Notes: generated by a model not told the origin, from the sequence alone. A DNA stretch of 64,000 nucleotides from Bacteroidales bacterium UBA3844 (GCA_002392915.1 DGHQ01000023.1:1-64000), one strand, 5' to 3'; shown: positions 19,101-27,193, counted from the stretch's first letter. Made by a program: numbers and translations.

Positions 19101-20033
19101 AATCACTGTGTAGAGCTTTTTCATCGTCTCTCCATTGTTCTCATACGGACGAAGATTCACAAAATCAGGTTGCTCGGCTTCTATATTGTCTGTATACCAA
19201 AGGCCGTCTCCATCAGAAGAAAACCAGCATCTTCCATTTTTAGCTTGGATGACACGTGTCGTATTGTTGAAAGGAAGATTTACCACACGAGGTTTATCAC
19301 TGATTCTTGAGCTGTTGAATATCCACAACTGGTTGGAAAACAATGAAGCTGCGATGTCTCCGTTATTCAGCTGGCATATAGAATTTACAACCGCTTCCGT
19401 ATGGACATCCTTGTATTCCATAAGTTGTCCGCCATTTTTTCCGTAGACGCTTACGGTTCCCACCATACCAATCCAATAACGATGCTCTTTGTCGACATAA
19501 AGAGAACGCATGAATGCTCCCGTCAACGCATTATATGCAGGATGGTCACTGGAAAACTCCTGTTTTTCTTTGTCATAGATATACAATCCACCATTTGTGT
19601 ATGCGTAAATCGTGCCTTCATCGTCCAGTGTGACACCGTGAGTCATCTTATAATATGTCTTGTCGAAATCGGCAGGCATCTTGTTTGTCACCTTGTCTGT
19701 AGACGGATCGTATTCCACAAGTAGACCATTCATGCCACCCGCTACAATCTTACCATTGCCGACATGGGATACGAACAAAAAATTGTCTCTTGGAATTTCG
19801 GGATAATTTTCTTTAGAAAAGTGACGGAAATTGCTTCCATCAAAACGGTCGAGGCCAAATTCTGTTGCGATCCAAATAAATCCACGGTCATCCTGTGTGA
19901 TAGACTCCGATTTATTGGTCATCATTCCGTCATCAGTAGAGAAATGGGAAAAATGAGCATATTCCACTCTACCAGCGAATGCAGACACAGCATACACTAT
20001 CAGAAAAGTGATAATAGACGCTAACTTTTTCAT
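16140..20033 (-). CDS. Hybrid two-component system regulator (sensor kinase / response regulator / AraC)
   Basis: A 1297-aa one-protein signalling system. The ATG at 20033 is chosen because AAGGAG lies just upstream and a signal peptide begins there (MKKLASIITFLIVYAVSAFA). Periplasmic part: two-component-regulator propeller repeats (IWIATEFGLDRFDG, IWVSTQNSGIW, IWFGGLGK) to about 680, then a Y_Y_Y-type domain (YRLKGLNDDWKEMG). A membrane helix (WWCYLLEVVLLAAIIFVVY, about 775) is followed by HisKA (VIAHDLRNPMFG, phospho-His), HATPase (NILNNALKFTNEGG, ISDNGVGM, GEKGSGLGFSL), a receiver (VSDVEMPIMDG with phospho-Asp; TKPFS) and a C-terminal AraC HTH (VADVAYRVGFSDPAYFTRKYKQFFG). All catalytic residues are present. 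It probably senses an oligosaccharide in the periplasm; the GH9 gene upstream on the same strand is the obvious target. Confidence 0.96.
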   Translation of the reverse strand: MKKLASIITFLIVYAVSAFAGRVEYAHFSHFSTDDGMMTNKSESITQDDRGFIWIATEFGLDRFDGSNFRHFSKENYPEIPRDNFLFVSHVGNGKIVAGGMNGLLVEYDPSTDKVTNKMPADFDKTYYKMTHGVTLDDEGTIYAYTNGGLYIYDKEKQEFSSDHPAYNALTGAFMRSLYVDKEHRYWIGMVGTVSVYGKNGGQLMEYKDVHTEAVVNSICQLNNGDIAASLFSNQLWIFNSSRISDKPRVVNLPFNNTTRVIQAKNGRCWFSSDGDGLWYTDNIEAEQPDFVNLRPYENNGETMKKLYTVIEDFNGDIWVSTQNSGIWCYHKQQIRGISFSSEQGFSNHVCSDFTEDQDGNLIVATDGSGVFKKMDNTFRQYKVGCNNVLGIDCDKNGNMLLATWGDGLQSLDLNTGVSHRVKMNGLAQINNIFSICQLADGETFCGSAGDGLYVADANGAWSKRILADDSLAKMPNKWVYKIIEKNDICWILTTNTIWRVEKGVFKAMMKDLATIKSVCPLSLYDIDCDEHSNLYVGTNEGVLRIASDGSEVKKITAIDSCEFRVVCSDGKGKIWFGGLGKVLWYDPIHNTSGSLPGYYGNMSKYLFYSRSGFLSKDGHVYMGTNTGYLCFAPNEIQVTKNIKYMDFSTLYISQEKQYTLHNVSELTLKHNQTDIAIDIDLVDYSPTGAAALRYRLKGLNDDWKEMGKNRRVLFNYIPEGDYILEVEAKSATSFTSVQTLTLPLKVLPPWWKTWWCYLLEVVLLAAIIFVVYRTKMRQQEALKNELRQKVAERTEELNVALKEKDRLISVIAHDLRNPMFGIVASLDSVLSQEMVNIKKSSLVDIRNAASMLQGEMQKLLAWAQSNTSQFAVRMSDVDLKRSVENEVRLLNELLVAKKIDVVTDIDYSCCAKADIRQLEVVVRNILNNALKFTNEGGRITVEGKELQNELLLKISDNGVGMTPAQLENLLSNGKHESTEGTTGEKGSGLGFSLCQEYMKQMNGKIGVESKEGVGTSISLYFKKSTAKVNNQIMAEETTETQYIPQEDSALNESVILVVDDDDMVLKSIVSMLEPYATVLTANDGSAALNISKNDQPDVIVSDVEMPIMDGFTLNKSLQASPETSHIPLLFVSARTEDEMRLEGLGTGAVDYITKPFSQKELLLKLQSIINVKRNTQNRILSTIVEPDAMEKTEEMDPFLKRVIKVIEENYSDSDFSIEVLARESAVSQSTLTRKVKVLTGKTPLEIITDYRLNMAHSLLTTERISVADVAYRVGFSDPAYFTRKYKQFFGRVPSQR

Positions 20034-20214
20034 GTTCTCCTTAATTAGTATTAGATTAGACGCAACGAATTTATAATTTTTCAATAAATTACAAAAACGA
20101 ATGTTAAAAAATCATAAAAAAGATAAGGATATGGACAAAGAATATTAAACATATCTACTAAAATTATAAATAAAACGACGGTTTAATTCAGCTCTTACTA
20201 CAAGCGCAACACAA

Positions 20215-20248
20215 AAAATGGTGGAGAGCAACCGCCCGCCACCATTTT
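20215..20248 (-). terminator. Terminator overlapping the stop of the short LRR gene
   Basis: On the minus strand AAAATGGTGG pairs with CCACCATTTTT, followed by more T. The stem overlaps the TAA at 20247-20249. Confidence 0.7.
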
Positions 20249-20567
20249 ACTTGTTAAAACATCTAAAACGAATTATCTCTACAGTAGAGGCAATCTTAAC
20301 GTCTTTCAATTTGCTGAACGACATGAATGCATGTTTACCAATGTTTGTCACGCCTTCATTGACAACTACATTCTCCACCTCATCTTTCAAATGGCTCCAC
20401 TCCGGATTGACATACGTGTCTCCAAAAATATCCGTTGTGTATACATTCATTTCTCCATCGCCTGAAAAAGTCAAGGTTTTGGTAGACTCATCATACTTGT
20501 ACGTCACTTCCGCTGATGCTGACAAAAGCGACATCGCTGCTGTAATAGCGATTAAATATTTACGCAT
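20247..20567 (-). CDS. Short secreted BspA-like leucine-rich-repeat protein (probably truncated)
   Basis: A 106-aa protein from the ATG at 20567, where a signal peptide starts (MRKYLIAITAAMSLLSASAE). The longer in-frame extension upstream adds only a hydrophobic leader that does not look native. The mature part has a short beta-domain (VTYKYDESTKTLTFSGDG) and then one LRR_5-type unit (NVVVNEGVTNIGKHAFMSFSKLKDVKIASTVE), before ending at IIRFRCFNK where further repeats would be expected. BspA-like proteins usually carry many repeats, so this is either a truncated remnant or a minimal one. It lies between the regulator and the GH9 gene on the same strand but is isolated from them by terminators. 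Confidence 0.6.
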   Translation of the reverse strand: MRKYLIAITAAMSLLSASAEVTYKYDESTKTLTFSGDGEMNVYTTDIFGDTYVNPEWSHLKDEVENVVVNEGVTNIGKHAFMSFSKLKDVKIASTVEIIRFRCFNK

Positions 20568-20706
20568 GGCTGTAAGTTTTAATCTTATTATGTTTTCGGC
20601 TGTAAAATTACCATACCAAAACAGGACAAAAAAGAAAAGCATATTTTTTACACGACTTTAACATTAGATAAAATATTTGCATTTGCCTCTTTTGTCTCAA
20701 TAAACA

Positions 20707-20737
20707 TAAAAAACCGTAGGCTCACGCCCACGGTTTC
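20707..20737 (-). terminator. Terminator of the GH9 gene
   Basis: On the minus strand AAACCGTGGGC-GTGA-GCCTACGGTTT forms a near-perfect stem and is followed by T's. Confidence 0.85.
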
Positions 20738-20814
20738 AAATCTAAAGGGTTTATCCCTCACAAGTACGATATTAGCAAATTAACTTATAATAATAGTATA
20801 GCATTTAGTATTTC

Positions 20815-22578
20815 TCATTTGGCATTCATCATGGCTTCGTTGATTCCAGCAAGAAGCATCACAAACGGAGCGCTCCAATTGATCGCGACCTCATTTGTCG
20901 AGTAGCTGCAAATCTCGTCGTTGTAGGCTCTTGCGGAATATTCACGAGTAGGATATTCGCTCTTCGGATGATCATAGTTGTAGACGTAGGTGTCACAGTC
21001 TCTGATGGCATCTAGAGTCGGACCTCCGGCAAGCAATCCAGGCACTGGCACAGCTATACCATCGCCTGTGCTTCGACGATCGTGGATGAACATCGGCGAT
21101 TTCTTTCCATAACCAGTCACAAAACAATATCCTGTCGCATTACGACCAATCAGATATGTTGTGATATCCTGAGCCGCTTTCAAATACTTCTTGTCTCCCG
21201 TATGTCTGTATTGAAGCAGCAAAATACTTCCTGCATTCGACATGCTTCCATTGCTTCCCCACTCAAACTTATGCAACGGGAAACAGCCGACACTCTTCTC
21301 CATACGATCGTAAAGCAATGTCGCCAACTTTGAAAAATGCAATTCCGTCTTCTTCTTCAACGCTCCTTTCACCGTGCCATTGTCGACGCCTGTGATCAAC
21401 GACATCAATGCCAACGACGCAGGTAGCTGCCATGTAGGGACATCATAATCAAATGTGTCTATCGCTGTCAGATCGACATATTTGTCTTCTTTTGTAGCAA
21501 GATAAAGCTCTACATTTGCCCAAAAACGAAATTGTTCGGGGAATCTTGCCGTGTATGAGCCTGTCCAGATTGAATCCGGATTATGAAAAATTATTCCGGA
21601 ATTTTTCTCTGCCCATTCGTAAGCCTGCTTGGCATAACGCATCGCTTTCTCCGAAAAATCAGGATAATCAGGATTATTCTTGTACAGACGCGAAGCTTTA
21701 GCCATAATTGCCGCAAATCCATAGTTTGTGGCTGTGCTCTTTCCGATCATATATCTCTGGTCGTTAGTTTCAGCCGGCAAAACCATCGAGACGAATCTCT
21801 TGGTTGTAACCTTGTGGGCGACACATCCGTCGACTGTGTCAATCATTGTGAGCATCCACTTGAGGTTGTACATAGCCTCATCAAGCACATCTGGTGTGTT
21901 GTTCGTGCTCTCCGGAATCTCCATGTCAAAATTCTTATAAAATTTCGAGTAGACTTCCGCGCCCATGAGCATAGATTCCAACGCGATGGCAGAATTGATT
22001 GTGTATTTGCCGTAATCACCAGCGTCGTACCAACCTCCAGGCGACTGAACGCTCATGCCTGCCTTCCTGCCGGCACTCTCAGCCGACGGGTGCACAATCA
22101 CATTAACGTCAGGATGACCAGCCTTATGGGCATAGCTTTGTCCGTGGAAATTCGAGAACTCCTCAGTGCAATCGACACCGCAACGCCACAAGTAGAATGT
22201 CTTGTGAGCCCATAAAGTCAAATCATCATACGCTTTTGAAGAAATACTGAAATTGTAGGATTTATTTCCACCCACACTTATATAATACTCTCCTGCCTTG
22301 TCAAACGATGAAAAATCAGCCCACTGCAAATCCTCCCCACTCAAATTCCAATATTTTCTCGGAGACAGTTTGCCGCTGTAGCAAACTTTGCCAGACGCAG
22401 CGTCGCAAAGATAAAAAGAGTCGACCCTACCCTCTGGCACCACCATCGCCTTCTTATCCGAATTTGGAGTGTAGCCTAGTTGTGAAACGTGGATTTTAAC
22501 ATTTCCATTAGCCATACAGTCCGTTGTCGATAACATCAATGCAAATCCTACACATACAAAATCCTTATACTTCTTCAT
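20815..22578 (-). CDS. Glycoside hydrolase family 9 endoglucanase-type enzyme
   Basis: A 587-aa secreted enzyme. An N-terminal signal (about 1-24) is followed by an Ig-like CelD_N domain (about 26-115, VKIHVSQLGYTPNSDKKAMV to GEYYISVGG). The (alpha/alpha)6 GH9 catalytic domain then runs to the C-terminus. Catalytic motifs: GGWYDAGDYGKY (the two acidic residues of DAGD activate water), MFIHDRRSTGDG (conserved His/Arg loop, normally HxR) and YSTNEVAINWSAPFVMLLA (NE supplies the acid Glu). GH9 enzymes in Bacteroidota cleave beta-1,4 or mixed-linkage glucans or xyloglucan; the exact substrate cannot be read here. A Cys at 21 lacks a proper lipobox, so cleavage by signal peptidase I is more likely. 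It is a candidate target of the hybrid regulator at 16140-20033. Confidence 0.94.
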   Translation of the reverse strand: MKKYKDFVCVGFALMLSTTDCMANGNVKIHVSQLGYTPNSDKKAMVVPEGRVDSFYLCDAASGKVCYSGKLSPRKYWNLSGEDLQWADFSSFDKAGEYYISVGGNKSYNFSISSKAYDDLTLWAHKTFYLWRCGVDCTEEFSNFHGQSYAHKAGHPDVNVIVHPSAESAGRKAGMSVQSPGGWYDAGDYGKYTINSAIALESMLMGAEVYSKFYKNFDMEIPESTNNTPDVLDEAMYNLKWMLTMIDTVDGCVAHKVTTKRFVSMVLPAETNDQRYMIGKSTATNYGFAAIMAKASRLYKNNPDYPDFSEKAMRYAKQAYEWAEKNSGIIFHNPDSIWTGSYTARFPEQFRFWANVELYLATKEDKYVDLTAIDTFDYDVPTWQLPASLALMSLITGVDNGTVKGALKKKTELHFSKLATLLYDRMEKSVGCFPLHKFEWGSNGSMSNAGSILLLQYRHTGDKKYLKAAQDITTYLIGRNATGYCFVTGYGKKSPMFIHDRRSTGDGIAVPVPGLLAGGPTLDAIRDCDTYVYNYDHPKSEYPTREYSARAYNDEICSYSTNEVAINWSAPFVMLLAGINEAMMNAK

Positions 22579-22600
22579 ACAAACTTTGTTTAATTCATGA

Positions 22601-22631
22601 CAAAAATAGATTATTTCATCGGCAAAAACAA
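22601..22631 (-). promoter_or_regulatory. Promoter of the GH9 gene
   Basis: On the minus strand the -7 box TATTTTTG (complement of 22601-22608) and TTG -33 (complement of 22629-22631) are separated by 20 bp. The leader is about 20 nt. Confidence 0.6.
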
Positions 22632-22712
22632 AGAATATATCGACAAAATAGCAAAATAATAATTTTATTGTTTCACATTCGATTTTTCGGAGATAACCTT
22701 ACACAAACTTTT

Positions 22713-22742
22713 TTGCTTTTTCCTTTTCAATAACTATTTTTG
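22713..22742 (+). promoter_or_regulatory. Promoter still present upstream of the secreted-protein pseudogene
   Basis: TTG (22713-22715), 19-bp spacer, TATTTTTG (22735-22742), 24 bp before the ATG at 22767. Confidence 0.65.
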
Positions 22743-22766
22743 TATCAAACTTAAAATATCAGAATT

Positions 22767-23349
22767 ATGAAGAAACTCTTCTTATCAATATTGTTTTTAT
22801 TTTCGATTGTTTTTTTTCGCAGAAGCGTGTCGACCTGAAATCCCAGAAAAAACAGCCAATGTAGACGGTGTATGTTACGGTTATGATGGTGGTGAATGGT
22901 GAATTTTGGTGATTCCAAAGGGATTCAAAGCTGTAGCCCAGCTATATCTTCCAAAATTGGAAAAGCTATACATTCCCAAAACGGTCGACAGGACACACGA
23001 CATTTGCACAATAATGTACGCATGCTTTTATACTCCAAATCTGAAATCCATCATCGTCGACAAACGAAACAAAAATCTAAAATCAGAGGATGGCATTCTT
23101 TTCACAAAAGATGGCGCATACTTGCTTAAATATCCGGCAAAAAAAACAGGAAAAGAATATTCGTTACCCGACAACATGGAATTCATCTGTTATGGAGCGT
23201 TTGGTCACTGCTAGTTGGAAACTGTCTATTACGCCAAACAGAAAAAAGGAATAGAATCCTACGAACAATTTGGAGTATACGACACATCCGACAAAGCTGC
23301 AGAGTCGATGGGATTCGACATCGACAAAACCAAATTCATCGGCAGATGA
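22767..23349 (+). pseudogene. Broken secreted LRR_5/BspA-like protein
   Basis: An ATG at 22767 starts a signal peptide (MKKLFLSILFLFSIVFF), but at an 8-T run (22810-22817) the frame shifts and stops soon after. Removing one T restores FFAEACRPEIPEK..DGVCYGYDGGEW. An in-frame TGA (22900-22902) and, further on, an in-frame TAG (23212-23214) interrupt the rest, which reads VIPKGFKAVAQLYLPKLEKLYIPK, then DGILFTKDGAYLLKYPAKK and FICYGAFGHC, and ends near the TGA at 23347. The IPKG, LYIPK and ICYGAF phrases are typical of BspA-like LRR_5 repeats. One frameshift and two stops argue for a true pseudogene rather than sequencing error, although the homopolymer alone could be error or phase variation. 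Confidence 0.75.
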
Positions 23350-23434
23350 TTTCTCTGCAAGCAATGACATATCCATCAATTGAGATATAAGAGATAAACT
23401 TTCCCGTCGAAACATGTATATCAAATAAAATCCG

Positions 23435-23442
23435 TACTTTTG
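23435..23442 (+). promoter_or_regulatory. -7 box upstream of the acyltransferase gene
   Basis: TACTTTTG, 26 bp before the ATG at 23469. No clear -33. Confidence 0.5.
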
Positions 23443-23468
23443 CAACCGAAATAACGAATTAATCAATC

Positions 23469-24017
23469 ATGCTCAAGCAGAAATTAGCGAAGTCCGTACT
23501 AAAGTTGTTCGGATGGAAGATAGAGAAAGAGGTTGAACTTCCGGAGAAGTGTGTGTTTTGCATAGCTCCACACACCAGCAACTGGGATTTCTTCGTAGGG
23601 CTGTTCGCTTACCCGGCAATCGGAGGCAAGAAGAAACAGTTTATGATCAAGAAAGAATGGTTTGCTTTTCCATTCGGAATATTCTTCAAAGCAGTCGGAG
23701 GCATTCCCGTCGACAGGAGCAGACGCATCTCCACTGTAGACCAGCTGGTGGAAGTCTGCAACAACACAGACCATTTCCATCTGGCGATAACACCGGAAGG
23801 GACACGCAAAGCCAATCCCAACTGGAAACGAGGATTCTACTATATTGCCCAAAAGGCTAAAATTCAGATCGCTCTGATTTATTTCGACTATAAGAAAAAA
23901 GAGATTGGAATAAAGAAAATGTTCACTCCTACAGACGATGCTGAAGCTGATATAGCGGCAATCAAAGAATATTACAGAGGAGTCTCTGCAAAATACCCAG
24001 AAAATTTTGCCATTTAA
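23469..24017 (+). CDS. PlsC-like 1-acyl-sn-glycerol-3-phosphate acyltransferase family protein
   Basis: A 182-aa acyltransferase-fold protein. Motif I is APHTSNWDF (HxxxxD, catalytic His and Asp), motif II region is GGIPVDRSRR, motif III is ITPEGTRK (PEGT, phosphate-binding) and motif IV is YYIAQKAKIQIALIYFDY. It lacks the N-terminal membrane helix of PlsC proper and is short, so it belongs to the small soluble or peripheral subgroup found in Bacteroidota. The exact acceptor (lysophosphatidate, or an unusual lipid such as a flavolipin or ornithine lipid) is unknown. It has its own -7 box and is probably monocistronic, since the next gene has a separate promoter. Confidence 0.88.
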   Translation: MLKQKLAKSVLKLFGWKIEKEVELPEKCVFCIAPHTSNWDFFVGLFAYPAIGGKKKQFMIKKEWFAFPFGIFFKAVGGIPVDRSRRISTVDQLVEVCNNTDHFHLAITPEGTRKANPNWKRGFYYIAQKAKIQIALIYFDYKKKEIGIKKMFTPTDDAEADIAAIKEYYRGVSAKYPENFAI

Positions 24018-24018
24018 T

Positions 24019-24049
24019 TTGTAGCAGACTTCTAAAAGAAATACTTTTG
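24019..24049 (+). promoter_or_regulatory. Promoter of carboxynorspermidine synthase
   Basis: TTG (24019-24021), 20-bp spacer, TACTTTTG (24042-24049). A perfect 6-bp inverted repeat CTCACA-CTA-TGTGAG (24061-24075) lies in the leader, between the start of transcription and the ATG. Confidence 0.7.
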
Positions 24050-24104
24050 TACCATGTTACCTCACACTATGTGAGATAGTATTAACAATAAAAAGCTAAC
24101 GATA

Positions 24105-25310
24105 ATGTCAAAAGTTGTCATCATTGGTGTCGGCGGAGTCGGCACAGTTGTTGCTCACAAAGTAGCGCAAAACATTTCAGTGTTTGAGAGTGTGACGCTA
24201 GCAAGCCGCACTAAATCTAAGTGCGATGCCCTAGCCCAGACGCTTAAAGCGAAGTATGGAGTGCAGTTTGAGACGGATAGCGTCGATGCTGACAATGTAG
24301 ATGAGATTGTAGCTCTATTCCGTCGCCACAACCCTGAATTGGTTATCAACGTGGCTCTTCCATATCAGGATCTTGCCATCATGGACGCATGTCTTGTATG
24401 CGGAGTGAACTATCTAGACACTGCCAACTACGAGCCAAAGGACGAGGCTCATTTTGAGTACAGCTGGCAATGGGCTTATAAGAAAAGATTTGAAGACGCA
24501 GGTCTTACTGCCATACTTGGTTGCGGTTTCGACCCAGGTGTTTCTGGTGTATACACAGCATACGCCGCAAAGCATCACTTCAAGGAGATGCAGTATCTTG
24601 ATATTGTAGACTGTAATGCAGGCAACCACCATAAGGCATTCGCGACAAATTTCAACCCTGAGATCAACATCCGTGAGATCACTCAGAAGGGACGTTACTA
24701 TCAGGATGGCAAGTGGGTTGAGACTGGTGCTCTTGAAATCCACAAGCCACTTACCTACCCAAATATCGGACCAAAGGAGTCTTACCTGATGTACCACGAA
24801 GAGTTGGAGTCGTTGGTCAAGAACTACCCTACTATCAAGCGTGCGCGCTTCTGGATGACATTCGGACAAGAGTATCTTACTCACTTGCGTGTGATTCAAA
24901 ACATCGGTATGGCAAGAATCGACGAAGTTGAATATAATGGAGTTAAGATTGTCCCATTACAGTTCTTGAAGGCTGTGCTTCCTAATCCGAAAGATTTGGG
25001 CGAGAACTACGAGGGTGAGACTTCAATCGGATGCCGTATCAAGGGTATAGGCAAAGACGGCAAAGAGTTGACATACTACGTATACAACAACTGCAGTCAC
25101 CACGACGCATATATCGAAACTGGAATGCAGGGTGTAAGCTACACAACTGGAGTGCCAGCGATGATCGGAGGTATGATGTTCCTGACAGGCAAATGGAAGA
25201 AAGCTGGAGTTTGGAACGTAGAAGAGTTTGATCCAGATCCGTTTATGGAGCAGCTCAACAAACAAGGTCTTCCTTGGTTTGAGGTATTCAACGGAGATTT
25301 GGAATTGTAA
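24105..25310 (+). CDS. Carboxynorspermidine synthase / saccharopine dehydrogenase family
   Basis: A 401-aa NAD(P)H-dependent enzyme. It opens with a Rossmann motif VVIIGVGGVGTVVAHKVAQ and contains NVALPYQDLAIMDACL, YLDTANYEP, GCGFDPGVSGVYTAYAAKHHF and NCSHHDAYIETGMQGVSYTTGVPA. These match carboxynorspermidine dehydrogenase/synthase, which condenses aspartate-semialdehyde with a diamine on the alternative route to spermidine or norspermidine that is common in Bacteroidota. Saccharopine dehydrogenase is the older family name but a less likely role. No decarboxylase (nspC) is adjacent. Strong promoter boxes, a hairpin in the leader and a terminator make it monocistronic. Confidence 0.92.
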   Translation: MSKVVIIGVGGVGTVVAHKVAQNISVFESVTLASRTKSKCDALAQTLKAKYGVQFETDSVDADNVDEIVALFRRHNPELVINVALPYQDLAIMDACLVCGVNYLDTANYEPKDEAHFEYSWQWAYKKRFEDAGLTAILGCGFDPGVSGVYTAYAAKHHFKEMQYLDIVDCNAGNHHKAFATNFNPEINIREITQKGRYYQDGKWVETGALEIHKPLTYPNIGPKESYLMYHEELESLVKNYPTIKRARFWMTFGQEYLTHLRVIQNIGMARIDEVEYNGVKIVPLQFLKAVLPNPKDLGENYEGETSIGCRIKGIGKDGKELTYYVYNNCSHHDAYIETGMQGVSYTTGVPAMIGGMMFLTGKWKKAGVWNVEEFDPDPFMEQLNKQGLPWFEVFNGDLEL

Positions 25311-25328
25311 AAACATACAGACAAATTG

Positions 25329-25360
25329 CAGAGACGCGTTGTAACGCGTCTCTCTATTTA
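25329..25360 (+). terminator. Terminator after carboxynorspermidine synthase
   Basis: GAGACGCGTT (25331-25340) / AACGCGTCTC (25343-25352) is a perfect 10-bp stem with a two-base gap (so the top pairs must open), followed by a T-rich tail. Another GAGACG-type stem. Confidence 0.75.
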
Positions 25361-25384
25361 TTTTATTGACCAATAGCAAAAGAG

Positions 25385-26245
25385 ATGATTTTCGGAAAAA
25401 AGAAAATAAATTGGAGAGTTCCCAAAGGAGTCGAGCCAACTGAGTTCGACCGTAAAATTCTGAACTTTCAAAATCGCGGTTTCTTGGTTCCTAAAAATGA
25501 GTTGATTCTAAATGAGGAGCAGATAGAAGGAATCCGTAGAAGTGGAGTTGTGAATACGGGAGTGCTTGACGCTGTGGCAGCAGCCATTCGTCCGGGCATG
25601 ACAACACAGGAAATTGATGATATCGTATATCAGTATACAATCGACCACGGAGGCATTCCTGCATGTCTCAACTACGAAGGATTTCCGAAAAGTGTATGTG
25701 TATCACGCAACGAAGTCGTTTGCCACGGTATTCCTAGCACAACAGAAGTGTTGAAAGATGGAGATATCGTCAATGTGGACTGCACCACAATCCTCGACGG
25801 CTACTACGCAGACGCATCACGTATGTTTATCATCGGCGAGACGACTCCGGAGAAAAAGCGTCTAGTCGACGTCGCAAAAGAGTGCCTTGATTTGGCGATC
25901 AGCATCTGCAAACCGTTCACTTTCGTCGGTGATTTCGGCAATGCGATTGAGAAGCATGCCAAAGCAAACGGATATTCAGTGGTGAGAGAATTGTGTGGAC
26001 ATGGAGTGGGATTGAAATTCCACACAGAGCCAGAAGTTTGCCACTACGGCAAGAAGATGTCAGGAATGCTTCTTGTGCCAGGAATGGTGTTCACGATTGA
26101 GCCAATGATCAACATGGGTGTCCGCAACGTCACATTCGACAAGAAAGATGGATGGACAGTCCGTACTGCCGATCTTCTTCCATCAGCACAGTGGGAGCAT
26201 ACATTCGTGATGAGAGAGGATGGTCTTGAGATTTTGACATACTAA
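25385..26245 (+). CDS. map: Methionine aminopeptidase, type I
   Basis: A 286-aa dinuclear metalloprotease that removes the initiator Met. It has an N-terminal extension of about 40 residues (MIFGKKKINWRVPKGVEPTE) before the catalytic pita-bread domain. Metal ligands are all visible: VNVDCT (Asp), YYADASRMF (Asp), ELCGHGVGLKFHTEP (His), FTIEPM (Glu) and QWEHTF (Glu). The RNEVVCHGIP loop supplies the conserved substrate His. The extension is common in Bacteroidota enzymes. A terminator follows, shared with the convergent Rpn gene. Confidence 0.96.
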   Translation: MIFGKKKINWRVPKGVEPTEFDRKILNFQNRGFLVPKNELILNEEQIEGIRRSGVVNTGVLDAVAAAIRPGMTTQEIDDIVYQYTIDHGGIPACLNYEGFPKSVCVSRNEVVCHGIPSTTEVLKDGDIVNVDCTTILDGYYADASRMFIIGETTPEKKRLVDVAKECLDLAISICKPFTFVGDFGNAIEKHAKANGYSVVRELCGHGVGLKFHTEPEVCHYGKKMSGMLLVPGMVFTIEPMINMGVRNVTFDKKDGWTVRTADLLPSAQWEHTFVMREDGLEILTY

Positions 26246-26264
26246 GACAAGAGGTTGTCTCTAA

Positions 26265-26310
26265 AAAAACAAAGCGAGAATATGCATTTGCACATTCTCG
26301 CTTTTGATTT
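26265..26310. terminator. Bidirectional terminator between map and the Rpn-type gene
   Basis: AAAGCGAGAATATGC (26271-26285) pairs with GCACATTCTCGCTTT (26290-26304) with one mismatch. There is an A-run on the left and a T-run on the right. Confidence 0.75.
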
Positions 26311-26326
26311 AAGATGATTTATATCC

Positions 26327-27193
26327 TTAAAGAGTTTCTATTTCATTCAAAGACAGTTTGGTTAGTTTGGCTATGAGAGATGGATTCATTCCTTCTTTCT
26401 TCATTTCTTTTGCAATTTGGATGGAATTATTTTTCCTACCTTCCTCGATGCCTTCTTTCCGTCCATCTTCTAAACCTCGTTCATATCCAGCCTCCTCCAT
26501 ATCAACCTCATCCTCAAGGGCTTTCAAACTTGCCTCATAGATCCTGTGTTCTTTCTCTGAAAGAGCACCTATCTTAGCCTTCTCGATAAGACGAAGAAGT
26601 CCTTCATCCGCTCGCTCGTATACTGATTGGTCGATATTTTCCATACGTCCTAAATTTTTGAAGAAGTCAAACCAAATGTCTCTTTTGGTTATGTTGTTGG
26701 CATCCAAAGAGAACTGTGGCAAAGATACAAAATATTTTCGATGTCTGTCCCAAAATATTTTTCCTGTATCCAAATCACACTCTGCGGTACGTGTAACCGC
26801 CTTGTCGATATCAGCCATGTTCTTGCCCATGATGAAGATTCCGATGATTTTAGGGATGTCTTTCTTCATCTTCTTCCATGTGAAACCTCTTTTGATTTTG
26901 CTGTCCATAAGTTTGTAGACGTAGAAGTTGGCACGTGTCTTGAAGAATTTCTGACATGAGTTCTGCATTTCAATCAAGATGGAATTTCCTTTGTTTGTGG
27001 TGCAGAGAAGGTCGAATGTGACTCCTCGTTTGTCCTTTTGGGAGGCTGTTTTCTCCACATTCTCAAACTTTACTCTTGTGATTGTGTCCTCGTCGCCATC
27101 CAAAATGGCATTTAGAAATGATTTCATGATGATCGGGTCCGACATGCAATACTTGAACCCGAAATCACATCGTAGATCGATGTATTTGCCCAT
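26327..27193 (-). CDS. Rpn-family PD-(D/E)XK nuclease ('putative transposase')
   Basis: A 288-aa protein opening MGKYIDLRCDFGFKYCMSDP, the usual start of the Rpn/PDDEXK_2 family. The nuclease core is FDLLCTTNKGNSILIEMQNS (D...ExQ) near residues 60-80, followed by FFKTRANFYVYKLMDSQ-type helices (YKLMDSKIKRGF). The C-terminus has charged EEGRKNNSIQIAKEMKKEG and a small HTH-like tail LIAKLTKLSLNEIETL. Rpn proteins are DNA nucleases that promote RecA-independent recombination in E. coli. Despite the database name they are not proven transposases, and no inverted repeats bound this gene. A second, divergent member lies at 29819-30724. Confidence 0.88.
   Translation of the reverse strand: MGKYIDLRCDFGFKYCMSDPIIMKSFLNAILDGDEDTITRVKFENVEKTASQKDKRGVTFDLLCTTNKGNSILIEMQNSCQKFFKTRANFYVYKLMDSKIKRGFTWKKMKKDIPKIIGIFIMGKNMADIDKAVTRTAECDLDTGKIFWDRHRKYFVSLPQFSLDANNITKRDIWFDFFKNLGRMENIDQSVYERADEGLLRLIEKAKIGALSEKEHRIYEASLKALEDEVDMEEAGYERGLEDGRKEGIEEGRKNNSIQIAKEMKKEGMNPSLIAKLTKLSLNEIETL

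Noticed and set aside
24105..25310. Lysine-pathway saccharopine dehydrogenase
   Set aside because: Bacteroidota members with these motifs are carboxynorspermidine synthases; no lysine-pathway genes are nearby.
26247..26310. IS end resembling GAGGTTGTCTCTAAAA near map
   Set aside because: No partner inverted repeat or transposase is seen; the adjoining stem is adequately explained as a terminator.
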